5,567 nt of DNA, taken from an uncultured Sphingopyxis sp. GTDB lineage: Bacteria; Pseudomonadota; Alphaproteobacteria; Sphingomonadales; Sphingomonadaceae. Under the pieces are notes generated by a model. The model had not been told where the DNA came from, made no database searches, and saw only the letters and a list, made by a program, of their open reading frames with translations. Shown in pieces: positions 5,531-5,567 of this stretch (its first letter is position 1; every line of letters starts with the position of its first letter). The stretch spans positions 1-5,567 of the forward strand of contig CALFXW010000208.1 in the NCBI GenBank assembly GCA_937957805.1. The letters are read 5' to 3'. A program made the position numbers and the translations under genes.

Positions 5531-5550
5531 ATTCCGGCGAAGGCCGGAAT
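5531..5550. repeat. 8-bp stem hairpin, GAAG loop (palindrome unit 5)
   Basis: ATTCCGGC (5531-5538) pairs perfectly with GCCGGAAT (5543-5550) around GAAG, with the same GTC before and CCA after as unit 4. Compared with unit 4, the stem differs at two paired positions and both differences are compensated on the other arm. The ATTCC...GGAAT frame recalls the dRS3 repeat of Neisseria in form, from memory; relatedness is not claimed. Confidence 0.75.
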
Positions 5551-5567
5551 CCAAAAAAGGGAAATGC

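Larger units (their letters stand above)
5066..5567. other. Gene-free region packed with small palindromes
   Basis: About 500 bases after the methyltransferase stop hold no credible gene. The open frames that cross it on both strands change composition with the repeats, have no ribosome binding site and show no recognisable protein motif. The region instead holds a series of GC-rich inverted repeats, listed separately, plus a weak five-pair hairpin at 5092-5106 (CACCG/CGGTG). No T-rich terminator is seen for the upstream operon; the first hairpins may take that role. Confidence 0.75.

Noticed and set aside
5368..5550. Short repeats with spacers resembling a CRISPR array
   Set aside because: Only two exact copies exist, the gap is 11 bases, the other units differ in sequence and spacing, and no cas gene is present.

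Overview
The window is a GC-rich chromosomal segment, most likely from an alphaproteobacterium of the Sphingomonadales (Sphingopyxis/Sphingomonas-like). The grounds are the alphaproteobacterial style of the ribosomal protein S4, a GC-biased codon choice, and a 3' tail of GC-rich small palindromes of a kind common in sphingomonad genomes. The genus is an inference; no rRNA is present to settle it.

Layout: (1) Positions 1-269, minus strand: a small AroQ/PchB-type chorismate mutase, cut off at its C-terminus by the window edge. (2) 270-477: a divergent intergenic region with a possible promoter and a foldable leader ahead of rpsD. (3) 478-1089, plus strand: complete rpsD (ribosomal protein S4), closed by a strong intrinsic terminator at 1114-1153. 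(4) 1223-1657: a 144-residue lipoprotein of unknown function. (5) 1750-5065: a tight three-gene run with gaps of 8 and 26 bases: an exported M28 zinc peptidase with a PA-type insert, a cytoplasmic agmatine deiminase (aguA), and a small SAM-dependent methyltransferase whose C-terminal half resembles the METTL7/TMT1 thiol methyltransferases. (6) 5066-5567: about 500 bases without a credible gene, packed with at least eight small inverted repeats.

How the genes fit together: chorismate mutase (aromatic amino acid entry) and rpsD are housekeeping genes transcribed away from each other. The peptidase, deiminase and methyltransferase look co-transcribed. A link through nitrogen scavenging is possible (peptide breakdown outside the cytoplasm, agmatine breakdown inside), but the usual partner of agmatine deiminase, N-carbamoylputrescine amidase, is absent from this window. 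No phage, insertion sequence, CRISPR array or defence system is visible. The parts most worth a second look are the repeat tail, whose hairpin stems vary while pairing is kept, and the grouping of the METTL7-like methyltransferase with aguA.
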